A DNA stretch of 20,210 nt from DATEOR01 sp036279015 (GTDB taxonomy: Bacteria > Actinomycetota > Thermoleophilia > Gaiellales > Gaiellaceae): positions 1 through 20,210 of the forward strand of contig DASUJY010000038.1 in the NCBI GenBank assembly GCA_036279015.1, in the 5' to 3' direction. This document shows, in pieces, positions 1-8,148 of the stretch (position 1 is the stretch's first letter; each line of letters begins with the position of its first letter). The notes under the pieces were generated by a model. The model was not told the origin of the DNA, did no database searches, and was given only the letters and a program-made list of their open reading frames with translations. Made by a program: the position numbers and the translations under genes.

Positions 1-272
1 AGGTCGCGGAGGATCAGGGTGGCGGAACGCGGGTCCGGACGCCGGATCTCCCCGTAGCGCGCCGCCACGCGGGCCGGGCGAAAGAGCGTGAGCGCGCGCT
101 CGAGCGCATACCGGGCCGGCGTCAGCTCGCCGTGCGCAAGCGCACGCGTCAGGGCGTCGGCGGGTGTCTTCGCGAGCGGAGGCGGCTGCTTCGGTCCTGC
201 GGCCAGCGCAGGGGCCGCGGCCGCGAGAGCGAGTCCGGAGACGAGGACGATTGCAGCGAACGATGCTCGCAT
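1..272 (-). CDS. Secreted protein, N-terminal part (runs off left edge)
   Basis: The frame opens at an ATG (272-270) and stays open to base 1, giving 90 complete codons, so the C-terminus lies outside the window. The first 25 or so residues form a typical Sec signal peptide: a basic MRAS start, a hydrophobic Ala/Leu/Val core and an Ala-Leu-Ala-Ala site before GPKQPPP. The mature start includes an ALERALTLF stretch and then RYGEIRRPDPRSAT. An AAAGG ribosome-binding-like site lies about 9 bases before the ATG. It follows folB on the same strand after 117 bases and may have its own promoter. The ...LTLFRP..V..RYG...DPRSAT...RDL pattern recalls the N-termini of actinobacterial secreted MXAN_6640-type putative metalloproteases, but no catalytic motif is visible in this fragment, so that is only a suggestion. 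The reading frame and export signal are well supported; the function is not. Confidence 0.72.
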   Translation of the reverse strand, partial: MRASFAAIVLVSGLALAAAAPALAAGPKQPPPLAKTPADALTRALAHGELTPARYALERALTLFRPARVAARYGEIRRPDPRSATLILRD

Positions 273-389
273 CGATGTGAACCTTTCGAGACGACTCCCA
301 GAAACCCTGGCCTCATCGCACCCTCGCAGGTGAGGCGGACAGACACAATGGGCCAAACGGGCTATTTTCGAGCCGCTCTGCGGGCCCGG

Positions 390-752
390 CTAGCGGCGTC
401 CGCGCTCGATCGTCGCGGCAGTGTAGGAGACGGGAGCCTCGAGCTTGACCTCTGGCTTCCGCACCCGCACGCGCACGCGCGAGACGTCGAACCGCTCGAC
501 GAGGGCATCCGCGATCGCGGCGGCGAGCGCCTCGATCAGATTGAAGCGGTGCGCGCTCGAGACCTCGCGGATGCAGGCGACGACGCCTGTGTAGTCGATC
601 GTGTCGCCGAGACGGTCGCTGCGGACGCCCGCGTCGTGGGCGACGAGCCAGACGTCGAAGAGGAACGGCTGGCCGTGTTCCCGCTCGTCACGCGTCGCGC
701 CGTGAAAGCCCTGGAGCTCGAGGCCCTCGATCTCGATCTCCATCTGACTCAT
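390..752 (-). CDS. folB: Dihydroneopterin aldolase FolB
   Basis: At 120 aa this matches the family length. FolB converts 7,8-dihydroneopterin to 6-hydroxymethyl-7,8-dihydropterin plus glycolaldehyde in cytosolic folate synthesis. Family marks are GFHG (15-18) followed by the acidic stretch and GQ (27-28), TIDYT (51-55, with the conserved Tyr54), the pterin-anchoring Glu region NLIEALA (71-77), and the Lys-Pro pair (99-100) holding the catalytic lysine. The ATG at 752 overlaps the folP stop as ATGA, and an AAGGAG site lies 7 bases upstream inside the folP end, so the two are translationally coupled. A second in-frame ATG three codons later is less well placed. FolK usually follows in folate clusters but is not the next gene here. 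Folate rather than monapterin synthesis is inferred from the pairing with folP. Confidence 0.93.
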   Translation of the reverse strand: MSQMEIEIEGLELQGFHGATRDEREHGQPFLFDVWLVAHDAGVRSDRLGDTIDYTGVVACIREVSSAHRFNLIEALAAAIADALVERFDVSRVRVRVRKPEVKLEAPVSYTAATIERGRR

Positions 753-1573
753 CGACCTGCTCCTTCGAGCGCCCGCGCGGCGGCGAGGCCCTCCACGTGC
801 TCCCGCACGTCGTGCGCCCGGAAGATCGAGGCGCCGCGCTCGTAGGCGAGAACCGCGACGGCGACACCGGCGGCGACAGGGCCCGTCAGCGCCTGCTCGT
901 CGCCGAGAAGGCGGCCCAGGAAGCGCTTGCGCGATGCGCCGACGAGCACCGGGCGCCCGAGCGCCGCGACCTCGTCGAGGCGCGCGAGGAGCTCGAGGTT
1001 CTGCTCGACGGTCTTTCCGAACCCGATCCCGGGATCGACGCAGATGCGCTTCTCGTCGATCCCCTCTTGCGTCGCGAACGCGAGGCGCTCCTCGAGAAAG
1101 GCGGCGACCTCGGAGACCACGTCGTCGTAGCGCGGGTCCTCCTGCATCGTCCGGGGCTCGCCCAGCATGTGCATGAGGCAGAGGCAGGCGTCCGAATCGG
1201 CCACGACGCCCGCGAGCTCGGGATCCCGTCGAAGCGCCGTCACGTCGTTGACCAGTACCGCTCCGGCCGCGATCGCGCGCCGAGCGACCTCGGCCTTCGA
1301 CGTGTCGATCGAGACGGGCGCGTCGACGAGGGCCTCGAGCACCGGCTCGACGCGTCGGAGCTCCTCGTCGAGCGAGACGCCTTCGGAGCCGGGCCGAGTC
1401 GACTCACCGCCGACGTCCACGATCGCCGCGCCCTCGGCGAGCAGTCCGCGCGCCTCCGCGATCGCCGCGGTCGGATGGAGGAACGCGCCTCCGTCCGAGA
1501 AGGAGTCGGGCGTCACGTTGACGACGCCCATCACGCTCGGCCGCGGAAGCAGTTGCTCGATTGGCCCGCCCAC
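749..1573 (-). CDS. folP: Dihydropteroate synthase FolP
   Basis: FolP condenses 6-hydroxymethyl-dihydropterin pyrophosphate with p-aminobenzoate to give dihydropteroate, and is the sulfonamide target. Numbering from the GTG at 1573 (274 aa), the TIM-barrel signatures are NVTPDSFSDGG (19-29), VDVGGESTRPGS (52-63), SIDTSK (88-93), ND (109-110), DPGIGFGK (180-187) and SRKRF (214-218, with the pABA-loop lysine at 216). The reading frame is open much further upstream, but that part overlaps the divergent cpsB-like gene and lacks DHPS similarity. I chose the GTG at 1573 because it leaves the usual short N-terminus before the first motif and lies 10 bases from a TAGGAT hexamer; an ATG at 1531 would cut into the first strand. 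It ends in an ATGA overlap with folB. Confidence 0.92.
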   Translation of the reverse strand: MGGPIEQLLPRPSVMGVVNVTPDSFSDGGAFLHPTAAIAEARGLLAEGAAIVDVGGESTRPGSEGVSLDEELRRVEPVLEALVDAPVSIDTSKAEVARRAIAAGAVLVNDVTALRRDPELAGVVADSDACLCLMHMLGEPRTMQEDPRYDDVVSEVAAFLEERLAFATQEGIDEKRICVDPGIGFGKTVEQNLELLARLDEVAALGRPVLVGASRKRFLGRLLGDEQALTGPVAAGVAVAVLAYERGASIFRAHDVREHVEGLAAARALEGAGR

Positions 1574-1582
1574 TCGCGTCCA

Positions 1583-1589
1583 TATCCTA
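1583..1589. promoter_or_regulatory. Overlapping divergent -10-like elements (folP / cpsB-like)
   Basis: The 27 bases between the two GTG starts contain TATCCTA. It reads TATCCT on the plus strand, ending 12 bases before the GTG at 1601, and TAGGAT on the minus strand, ending 10 bases before the GTG at 1573. Both fit the TAnnnT form of a sigma-70-type -10 hexamer and predict very short 5' leaders of about 4-6 bases. No clear -35 box is visible. Promoter function is inferred from position and shape. Confidence 0.45.
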
Positions 1590-1600
1590 CGGCGCAAGGC

Positions 1601-2347
1601 GTGATCGACCTCCACTCCCACATCCTTCCCGGAATCGACGACGGGGCGCAGACGATCGACGACAGCCGCGAGCTGGCCATGCGCGCGGCTGCGGATGGGA
1701 TCGGGACGATCGCCGCCACGCCGCACGTGCGCACCGACTATCCGACGACGCCGGAGCAGATGGAGCAGGGCGTCGCGCTCCTGCGCGCCGACTTCGCGCG
1801 CGAAGCCATTCCCGTCGAGGTGGTGGAGGGAGGGGAGGTCGACCTCGAGGCCCTCGGGAGGCTGGACCCCGAGGAGATCCGGCGCTTCACCCTCGGCCAG
1901 ACCGGGCGTTATCTCCTGGTCGAATGCCCCTACTACGGCTGGCCTCCGGGCCTCGAGCAGCGCCTCTTCGATCTCGTCGTCACCGGCGTGACGCCGATTT
2001 TCGCCCACCCGGAGCGCAACTCGGTCGTCCAGGCCAGCCCCGCACGGCTCGAGGCGCTCGTCGAAGGAGGGTCGCTCGTCCAGGTGACCGCCGCCTCCCT
2101 CGACGGGCGGATCGGCAGGCGCGCCGAGCAGACGGCGACGAAACTCGTCCGCGACGGGCTGGCGCACATCCTCGCAAGCGACGCGCACACTCCCGAGATC
2201 CGCGCCGTCGGGCTCGCCGAGGCGGTACGTGCGGTCGGCAATCGCGAGCTCGCCCGCTACCTCACCGAGGACGCACCGGCTGCGATCGTCGCCGGCGAGG
2301 ACGTCCCACCGCGACCGGCCAAGCGGCGACGGCTGTTCGGACGCTGA
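1601..2347 (+). CDS. CpsB/CapC (YwqE)-type PHP-domain protein-tyrosine phosphatase
   Basis: This 248-aa protein is a PHP-fold metal-dependent phosphatase of the family that dephosphorylates bacterial tyrosine kinases and their targets, typically in exopolysaccharide control. The metal-binding motifs are in order: DLHSHILPGIDDG (3-15, His5 and His7), ATPHV with His42, GGEVDLE with Glu79, Glu108, AHPERN with His136, and SDAHT with Asp194 and His196. The GTG at 1601 sits at the family's normal N-terminus (xIDxHSHILPGIDDG) and has an AAGG four bases upstream. The longer upstream open frame is antisense to folP and was ignored. The C-terminus is basic (KRRRLFGR). It sits alone on the plus strand within the folate/ftsH cluster, divergent from folP; no tyrosine kinase or polysaccharide gene is nearby, so its substrate is unknown. 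Confidence 0.88.
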   Translation: MIDLHSHILPGIDDGAQTIDDSRELAMRAAADGIGTIAATPHVRTDYPTTPEQMEQGVALLRADFAREAIPVEVVEGGEVDLEALGRLDPEEIRRFTLGQTGRYLLVECPYYGWPPGLEQRLFDLVVTGVTPIFAHPERNSVVQASPARLEALVEGGSLVQVTAASLDGRIGRRAEQTATKLVRDGLAHILASDAHTPEIRAVGLAEAVRAVGNRELARYLTEDAPAAIVAGEDVPPRPAKRRRLFGR

Positions 2348-2350
2348 TCA

Positions 2351-2367
2351 GCCGCCGGGCGGGCGGC
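2351..2367. terminator. Possible bidirectional hairpin between convergent genes
   Basis: A 6-bp GC stem (GCCGCC / GGCGGC) with a 5-base loop fills most of the 22-base gap between the convergent stop codons at 2347 and 2370. There is no T tract, so it may not be a classical intrinsic terminator. Its placement between two converging genes is the main support. Confidence 0.35.
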
Positions 2368-2369
2368 CG

Positions 2370-2921
2370 TCAGTCGCCGGCGATGAAGAAGGCCCAGCGG
2401 CCGTTTCGCTCGATCCCCGCGCGCCAGCCGAGATAGCCGGTCCCCTGGCCGAAGTCGTCGGCCAGGTCGCCGAGCAGCTTCCGCTCGTACGCTGTCAGGT
2501 CATCCTGCTGCTTGTCGTAGGCGAACGGCCAGACGTACGTTCCGCGGTAGAGCGTGTAGGGCATCTTCAGGATCCGGGCGAGGATCTGGATCGGCGAGCC
2601 GCCACCCTCGGCCTCGATGTTCTTCCAGTAGTCGATCGCATCGCCCTCTTGGGCGCCGAAGCTGTAGGAGAACCGGTCGGGGACGAGCGGCCGGAGCTCT
2701 TCGTAGTCGCCCGACTCGGCCGCCTCGAGCAGCGCTGCATGCTTCCTCGCCACGCGCGGAGGGAGGCCGACCGCCTCCCTGGTGGTCGTCGTCTCCGTCT
2801 CGGTGACCGTCTCCGTCTCGGTCGCGGTGACCGTCTCGCTCTCCGTCACGGTGACGGTCGTCTCGGAGCCGCCGCAGGCTGCCATGCCGAAGAGGACGAC
2901 CAGCGCCGCGACGAGCCGCAC
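2370..2921 (-). CDS. Putative lipoprotein with Thr/Glu/Val-rich linker, unknown function
   Basis: From the GTG at 2921 this encodes 183 aa. A short hydrophobic leader ends in a lipobox-like GMAAC with Cys16, so it is probably lipidated and displayed outside the membrane. Residues about 19-46 are almost only Thr, Glu, Val and Ser, a flexible linker. The C-terminal 130 residues form a compact domain with many aromatics (YSFGAQEGDAIDYW, PYTLYRGTYVWPF, GYLGWRAG, GRWAFFIAGD), which I do not recognise. The two-part layout, helical with an ARKHAALLEAAESGDYEEL stretch and then a beta-rich end, recalls NTF2-like domains, but that is a guess. It lies 8 bases after the ftsH stop on the same strand and is probably cotranscribed with it. 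The frame is open much further upstream, but that part is antisense-free overlap with ftsH and is not coding. Confidence 0.8.
   Translation of the reverse strand: MRLVAALVVLFGMAACGGSETTVTVTESETVTATETETVTETETTTTREAVGLPPRVARKHAALLEAAESGDYEELRPLVPDRFSYSFGAQEGDAIDYWKNIEAEGGGSPIQILARILKMPYTLYRGTYVWPFAYDKQQDDLTAYERKLLGDLADDFGQGTGYLGWRAGIERNGRWAFFIAGD
2785..2865 (-). repeat. Degenerate 6-bp repeat encoding the Thr/Glu/Val linker
   Basis: Variations of GTCTCC, GTCTCG and GTGACC follow one another for about 81 bases on the plus strand. On the coding (minus) strand they encode the TxTxTE-type linker of the lipoprotein. Such simple repeats can change length by slippage in whole codons. The opposite strand also stays open as a Val/Ser repeat, which I treat as a shadow. 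Confidence 0.6.
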
Positions 2922-2929
2922 GGGCGAAA

Positions 2930-4888
<1,959 letters not shown>

Positions 4889-4909
4889 GACGGATCCTCT
4901 AGTGCCTTA

Positions 4910-4915
4910 ACGGTA
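4910..4915 (-). promoter_or_regulatory. Possible internal -10 element before ftsH
   Basis: The 64-base hpt-ftsH gap contains, on the minus strand, TACCGT, which fits TAnnnT, followed by an AGAGGA ribosome-binding site and the TTG start. A transcript beginning about 7 bases after it would have a leader of about 15 bases. No -35 box is obvious, so this is a weak call. Confidence 0.22.
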
Positions 4916-4952
4916 GCAGCATGGATATTCGTTACCGATCCGCCGCCCGGTT

Positions 4953-5528
4953 TTACGCCACCGTGTCCTCGGCCTGCGCGGCGAGCTCGTCCCGGAGGAC
5001 GCCGACGTAGGGCAGGTTGCGGTAGCGCTCTGCGAAATCGAGGCCGTAGCCGATCACGAACCGGTTCGGAATCTCGAAGCCCACGTAGCGGCAGGCGACG
5101 TCGTTCTCGCGGCGCTCGGGCTTCGTCAGGAGGGCGCACACCTCGAGCGAGGCCGGCTCGCGAGCTTCGAGGTTCCGGAGGAGGTAGGAGAGGGTGAGGC
5201 CGGAGTCGATGATGTCCTCGACGACGAGCACGTTTCTGTCTTCGATCGAAACGTCGAGATCCTTGAGGATGCGGACGACCCCGGAGGAGTCGATCCCGGC
5301 CCCGTAGCTCGAGATCGCCATGAAGTCGACCTCGCACGGTACCTCGATCGAGCGCATGAGGTCCGCCATGAAGAAGATTGCGCCCTTCAGCACCCCGATC
5401 AGGAGCAGGTCGCGGCCGCGATAGTCCTCGCTGATCGAAGCGCCGAGCTCGGCGATGCGCCCGTGCAGCGTCTCCTCGTCGATGAGGATCTCGCTGACGG
5501 CCGCCTCGAGCTCGCTCACGCGATTCAC
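4953..5528 (-). CDS. hpt: Hypoxanthine phosphoribosyltransferase
   Basis: This 191-aa cytosolic enzyme transfers the phosphoribosyl group from PRPP to hypoxanthine (and often guanine) for purine salvage. Visible marks are GVLKGA (45-50), SYG (74-76), the PRPP-binding loop VVEDIIDSGLT (102-112) with the adjacent acidic pair, and VGFEIPNRFVIGYGLDF (149-165), which contacts the base. I start it at the GTG at 5528, which overlaps the tilS stop as GTGA and gives the normal N-terminus; the open frame ten codons upstream lies inside tilS. A second GTG three codons later is possible. The tilS-hpt-ftsH order is widely conserved and supports the call. With deoD at 8996, the window carries two steps of purine salvage. 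Confidence 0.95.
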   Translation of the reverse strand: MNRVSELEAAVSEILIDEETLHGRIAELGASISEDYRGRDLLLIGVLKGAIFFMADLMRSIEVPCEVDFMAISSYGAGIDSSGVVRILKDLDVSIEDRNVLVVEDIIDSGLTLSYLLRNLEAREPASLEVCALLTKPERRENDVACRYVGFEIPNRFVIGYGLDFAERYRNLPYVGVLRDELAAQAEDTVA

Positions 5529-6541
5529 TCTCGCTCCTCCCCGACGGCATCCTCCCAACCCGGTGCGGCCGCGATCCCGGGGACGACGACGACCTCGTCG
5601 CCCCGGACGACGAGCGGCCAGGCCTCGCGCTCGGAGCGCGGCACCTTGGCGTCGACGAAGACGTCCTGGATCTTCTTACCGCGCGCCGCCAGCCTGTCTC
5701 CCGCGCGCCAGGAGCGCACCCAGAGCCCGCCGCGCCTCGGCTCGAGCCGCCAGGAGCCCCAGCGCACCGGCCCGTCCAGCCGGACAGGCGCCCGCTCGAG
5801 CCAGACATTTCCGTATTCCCTCACTGCCACCCGGCCGTCACCCAGATCGACTCGCTTGGCTCCTGTCCTCGAGCCGAGCAACTCTAACAGCGCCTTCTCG
5901 ATCGGCCTAGGGAGCTCGCGCCGGGTCTCGGCCGCGCGAAGGACGTTCTGTTCGGCGGCCGGATGGAGTTGCCGGAGAACTGGGACGAGCTCGCGCCGGA
6001 TCACGCCGCGGAGCGTGTCGTCGTTCGTCTCGTCGAGCCGGAAGTCGAGCCCCTCGGCGCGGCAGTACGCCTCCGTCTCCTCGCGCCAGAGCGTGAGAAG
6101 CGGCCTGACGACGCCGTCGTCCCGCTTGACCCTGATCCCGCTCGTCGTGCCGCTCGACGCGAGCCGGTAGAGCACGGTCTCGACCTGGTCCGAGGCCGTG
6201 TGGCCGGTCGCGCGGAGTCGGCCTTGTAGCACCCTGTTGCTCGCCTCGTAGCGGAGCTCCCGGAGCTCGGCCTCGCTCCCATCTCGCTCGGGCGGCGCGT
6301 CGACGACCTCGGCGCCGAGCCGCTCGCGGCAGAAGCGGGCGTCCTCGTCGGAGGCCCGGCCGCGGAGCTTATGGTTGACGTGGAGCGCGCCGGCGCGATA
6401 GCCGAGGGCCCCGAGCGCATGCCGGAGGCACGTCGAGTCCGGGCCACCGGAGACGAGGCAGACAATGTCCCCGCCCGGCGGGATGAGGCCGTGCCGGCGG
6501 ATGTGCTCTTCGATCCGCGCGCGAAGCGCAGCGGCGTCCAC
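5525..6541 (-). CDS. tilS: tRNA(Ile)-lysidine synthetase TilS
   Basis: TilS uses ATP and lysine to convert the wobble cytidine of tRNA-Ile(CAU) to lysidine, so the tRNA reads AUA instead of AUG. The 338-aa protein has the PP-loop SGGPDS (31-36), HVNHKLRG (54-61), and ATGHTASDQVETVL (111-124). A short C-terminal TilS domain follows from about residue 278 (RAGDRL..., GKKIQDVFVDAKVPRSERE, WPLVV). It is shorter than the E. coli enzyme (about 430 aa), as usual for actinobacterial forms. The GTG start at 6541 begins MDAAALRARI; no Shine-Dalgarno site precedes it, but TAAAAT ends 6 bases upstream, suggesting leaderless expression. Its end overlaps hpt by 4 bases. Confidence 0.94.
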   Translation of the reverse strand: MDAAALRARIEEHIRRHGLIPPGGDIVCLVSGGPDSTCLRHALGALGYRAGALHVNHKLRGRASDEDARFCRERLGAEVVDAPPERDGSEAELRELRYEASNRVLQGRLRATGHTASDQVETVLYRLASSGTTSGIRVKRDDGVVRPLLTLWREETEAYCRAEGLDFRLDETNDDTLRGVIRRELVPVLRQLHPAAEQNVLRAAETRRELPRPIEKALLELLGSRTGAKRVDLGDGRVAVREYGNVWLERAPVRLDGPVRWGSWRLEPRRGGLWVRSWRAGDRLAARGKKIQDVFVDAKVPRSEREAWPLVVRGDEVVVVPGIAAAPGWEDAVGEERE

Positions 6542-6547
6542 GCAGCA

Positions 6548-6553
6548 ATTTTA
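6548..6553 (-). promoter_or_regulatory. -10 element of a likely leaderless tilS promoter
   Basis: On the minus strand TAAAAT lies with exactly six bases between it and the GTG start of tilS, so a transcript starting 7 bases downstream would begin on the start codon. There is no Shine-Dalgarno sequence. The hexamer matches TATAAT at five of six positions and stands out in GC-rich surroundings. A -35 box is not clear. It falls in the 29-base gap after the upstream lipoprotein gene. Confidence 0.55.
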
Positions 6554-6570
6554 CGGAGTGATTCAGGTGC

Positions 6571-7023
6571 TCAGAGCAGCGCTGCGACATCGCAACCTCG
6601 TTGGGAGAGCGCGGGCTGGGCCTGCGCGAGGACGTCGTGGGCGAAATTCGCGAGCCCGTACGCGCGGTACATCCGCTCGCCGGCCTCGCCGCCCTTGGCC
6701 TGGATCGTGACGGCGGCGCCGTACTCCTGGAACATCGCGTCCAGGTAGCTCCGAGCGGCACGGAGCGAGGGGTCCTTCGGGTCGGTGTGATGGACGCGCT
6801 CGGCGGCGTCGAAGGCCTGCTGGGCCACCTCCTTCGGCTCGGCCTGGCCGCTCTGGTAGTCGGCGGTCAGCATTCCGAGCCCGGTCACGTCGGCCGAGGC
6901 GGTGCGGATGAAGTCCTGGTCCGTGGCGGTGCAGCTGTGCCCGTGGACACTCCGTCCGCCCGAGCAGCCGCTCGCAAGCGTGACGAGGACAAGCGTCGCC
7001 GCAATGACGCCGAATCGCCGCAA
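6571..7023 (-). CDS. Small lipoprotein of unknown function
   Basis: This 150-aa protein begins with a basic, hydrophobic leader ending in the lipobox LASGC (16-20), so Cys20 is the likely lipidated residue and the protein should be anchored outside the membrane. The rest is helical and Ala/Gln-rich, with stretches such as EVAQQAFDAAERVHHTDPKDPSL and ERMYRAYGLANFAHDVLAQAQPAL. Further cysteines at its start (near 31) and end may pair. I do not recognise a family. The start is TTG at 7023, supported by GTAGGAG about 6 bases upstream. It is 29 bases upstream of tilS on the same strand and divergent from the gene at 7108, with 84 bases between. Confidence 0.8.
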   Translation of the reverse strand: MRRFGVIAATLVLVTLASGCSGGRSVHGHSCTATDQDFIRTASADVTGLGMLTADYQSGQAEPKEVAQQAFDAAERVHHTDPKDPSLRAARSYLDAMFQEYGAAVTIQAKGGEAGERMYRAYGLANFAHDVLAQAQPALSQRGCDVAALL

Positions 7024-7107
7024 GATGGCTCCTACATCGGCCCGACCGGCCGGAGGCCTCGATCACTCGAATTGGCGCTCTTTCGCGGGAACGTCTGCTG
7101 CACCACA

Positions 7108-8148
7108 ATGGTCAGAGAAGGGATGCTCGGAACCTTCTTCCTCGCGCTCACGCTCGCCTTTCCGCAGGCTCCTCCTCCACCCGTCCACGTCGTCCTGCCG
7201 AGCGCGGCCGCCGCGGCCCGAGTTCGCATCGACGGCGCGTCGCCGGGTGAGGCCGCCGCGGCGCGGAAGGCGCTCGCGCAGCTCGGCGCGAGATCCCCGG
7301 TGCGCCGCGTCGTCTTCGGCCGCCAGGCCGGCGGACGCAGCGTCGCCGTCTCAGTGACAACGCGGCCCGGCGATCCGACGGGGGGGTTCGAGAGCGAGTG
7401 GCTCGGTCAGGCGTTCCTGAGCGACGTCGCGGCGCGGCTCGAGGCTCTCGGAACGCACGTGACCTGGTTCGAGCTGGCGGGGGACGGGTATGCCGTCGAC
7501 GGTGCGCGGCAGGGGACGCGCTCGCGACGCCAGCTCTTCCTGCTCACGCAGGTGATCGCGGCGAGGGCACGCGAGCAGGGGCACGACGTCGTGAAAGTGG
7601 TGGCGTACCCGTCGGGGAGCGGGGCCGTCGAGGTCGTCCTCCGCCTGTCGCGGGACGAGTTCTTGCGAGGCACGAACACCCGCTGGAGAGACGTCCTCGG
7701 GCGCAGCTTCAACGCCGGCTACTCCGCCTACGTTCTCGTCCTCGGGCCGGGCGACGTGCCGATCTCGTACGGGGCCAACTTCGGCCGGAACGCAGGTGCC
7801 GGCGGATTCGGCCCGCCCGGGCGGGCTGGAGTCCGTCCCGTCCCGCCCTTGAGCGGCCCGGTCTCGCTTCGGGTCGCCGTCGAGCGGACGTTCCCGAAGG
7901 AGGCGAGCCTGACGTTCTCGGTCGACTGTTCCCAGAGCTCGGCGCGCTGCGACGCGTTCCGCCGGCGCTGGGTCTACCTGATCCCGCCGACGGCAGATGA
8001 CGGGGCCTGCTCGCCGCCCGCCGGCCTCGACCAGCTGACCGTGACCGGGTCGGTCGACGGGATACCGGTCGAGCGGCACTACGACGGGTGCTACGGCGGG
8101 ACCGTGCTCCGCTGGGAGCAGCTCCTAGGCGTCACTAAGCGAAGATGA
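7108..8148 (+). CDS. Secreted protein with C-terminal subtilisin-inhibitor-like (SSI-like) region
   Basis: The protein is 346 aa from the ATG at 7108, or 341 aa from the ATG at 7123, where AGAAGGG lies too close to be ideal. The first 20 residues form a signal peptide (GTFFLALTLAF) followed by a Pro-rich start. Residues about 30-220 are a domain I do not recognise, with an amphipathic helix near 105-115 and conserved-looking HVTWFELAGDGYAVDG and VVKVVAYPSGSGAVEVVLR. A Gly/Pro-rich linker (about 225-250) leads to the C-terminal 95 residues. These carry four cysteines (274, 281, 301, 328), a TVTGSVDGIPVERHYDGC segment and a final TVLRWEQLLG, a layout like SSI-type (I16) protease inhibitors in actinobacteria. 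The reactive-site loop cannot be confirmed. Its 3' end overlaps the convergent GNAT gene by 14 bases. Confidence 0.78.
   Translation: MVREGMLGTFFLALTLAFPQAPPPPVHVVLPSAAAAARVRIDGASPGEAAAARKALAQLGARSPVRRVVFGRQAGGRSVAVSVTTRPGDPTGGFESEWLGQAFLSDVAARLEALGTHVTWFELAGDGYAVDGARQGTRSRRQLFLLTQVIAARAREQGHDVVKVVAYPSGSGAVEVVLRLSRDEFLRGTNTRWRDVLGRSFNAGYSAYVLVLGPGDVPISYGANFGRNAGAGGFGPPGRAGVRPVPPLSGPVSLRVAVERTFPKEASLTFSVDCSQSSARCDAFRRRWVYLIPPTADDGACSPPAGLDQLTVTGSVDGIPVERHYDGCYGGTVLRWEQLLGVTKRR

Noticed and set aside
1574..2188. An N-terminal extension of FolP up to a far upstream start
   Set aside because: The extra residues are antisense to the CpsB-like gene and carry no dihydropteroate synthase similarity.
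1601..2347. A capsule or exopolysaccharide locus
   Set aside because: Only the CpsB-like phosphatase is present; no tyrosine kinase, glycosyltransferase, flippase or polymerase is nearby.
2785..2865. A CRISPR-like array or regulatory repeat
   Set aside because: It is a degenerate 6-bp in-frame coding repeat without spacers.
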